A DNA stretch of 51,830 nucleotides from Thermoanaerobaculia bacterium. Its GTDB lineage: Bacteria; Acidobacteriota; Thermoanaerobaculia; Multivoradales; J023. The stretch spans positions 46,444-98,273 of the forward strand of contig JALCBJ010000014.1 of assembly GCA_028066595.1 (NCBI GenBank). Direction: 5' to 3'. Below are positions 51,764 to 51,830 of this stretch, in pieces (the first letter of the stretch is position 1; each line of letters begins with the position of its first letter). The position numbers and the translations under genes were made by a program. The notes below the pieces were generated by a model. It saw only the letters and a program-made list of their open reading frames with translations, was not told where the DNA came from and did not search any database.

Positions 51764-51830
51764 CTAGTGCACCGTTTGACAAGTTCGTGCGACATTTGCG
51801 GTTCGCTCAAGGATTAAGTCCGCGTCGGCC

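Noticed and set aside
1..51830. CRISPR arrays, tRNA/rRNA genes, insertion sequences, prophage genes
   Set aside because: No regularly spaced direct repeats, no cloverleaf or rRNA-like stretch in the gaps, and no transposase, integrase or phage protein in any reading frame inspected.

Overview
The window is a GC-rich (by eye, above 60 percent G+C) bacterial chromosome segment, almost certainly from an uncultured or little-studied member of the Acidobacteriota. The evidence is the gene content: two secreted proteins carrying the VWFA-related domain first described in Acidobacteria, an Oar-like TonB-dependent receptor with an N-terminal carboxypeptidase-regulatory domain, a CRTAC1-type FG-GAP/ASPIC-UnbV lipoprotein, many secreted TPR proteins, and a NxxGxxAF-repeat protein with a C-terminal DGFESG tag. 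No rRNA, tRNA, CRISPR, phage or insertion sequence was seen. The class is not fixed by the sequence.

Layout. 1-2774: the 3' part of the window-edge recO, the Mg2+ channel gene mgtE, and a divergent amidohydrolase-fold gene. 2805-6073: two translationally coupled, secreted FG-GAP (beta-propeller) proteins. 6130-8262: a MarR regulator whose promoter, operators and start codon overlap, and an S33-like lipoprotein peptidase. 8329-11127: a large membrane Ser/Thr kinase. 11179-12689: an RsmB/NOP2-type rRNA cytosine methyltransferase coupled to a small unknown protein. 12936-16479: a seven-EF-hand secreted protein divergent from a histidine kinase/OmpR-type regulator pair. 16523-19472: a secreted repeat protein and a membrane fatty-acid desaturase. 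19767-22830: an archaeal-type GAPDH, an RlmD-type methyltransferase, a 29-codon micro-ORF and a PTPS-III-like pterin enzyme, all abutting. 22862-24466: an alpha-ketoglutarate-semialdehyde-type aldehyde dehydrogenase.

24689-44287 is the most distinctive region: about 20 kb coding almost only for exported proteins. It holds a CRTAC1/TPR/TPR/VWFA set, an Oar-like receptor with a strong UUCG terminator, a second tight operon VWFA/TPR/VWFA/transglutaminase-TPR, a divergent VWFA gene and a further TPR protein. A TPR-VWFA gene pair is present twice with the same four-base ATGA overlap, and the two larger VWFA proteins lack the MIDAS serines. I read this as a possible cell-surface or periplasmic adhesion/assembly system; that function is inference.

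44558-51763: three minus-strand genes that look like the subunits of an HcnABC / D-hydroxyproline-dehydrogenase type flavoenzyme, interleaved with two plus-strand envelope genes (a GT-C glycosyltransferase and a sulfatase-fold membrane protein). With the aldehyde dehydrogenase 20 kb away they could serve hydroxyproline or other imino-acid catabolism.

Regulation: several operon-leading genes have a TANNNT hexamer 6-9 bases before the start codon and no Shine-Dalgarno, suggesting leaderless mRNAs; genes inside operons mostly overlap by ATGA or TGATG.
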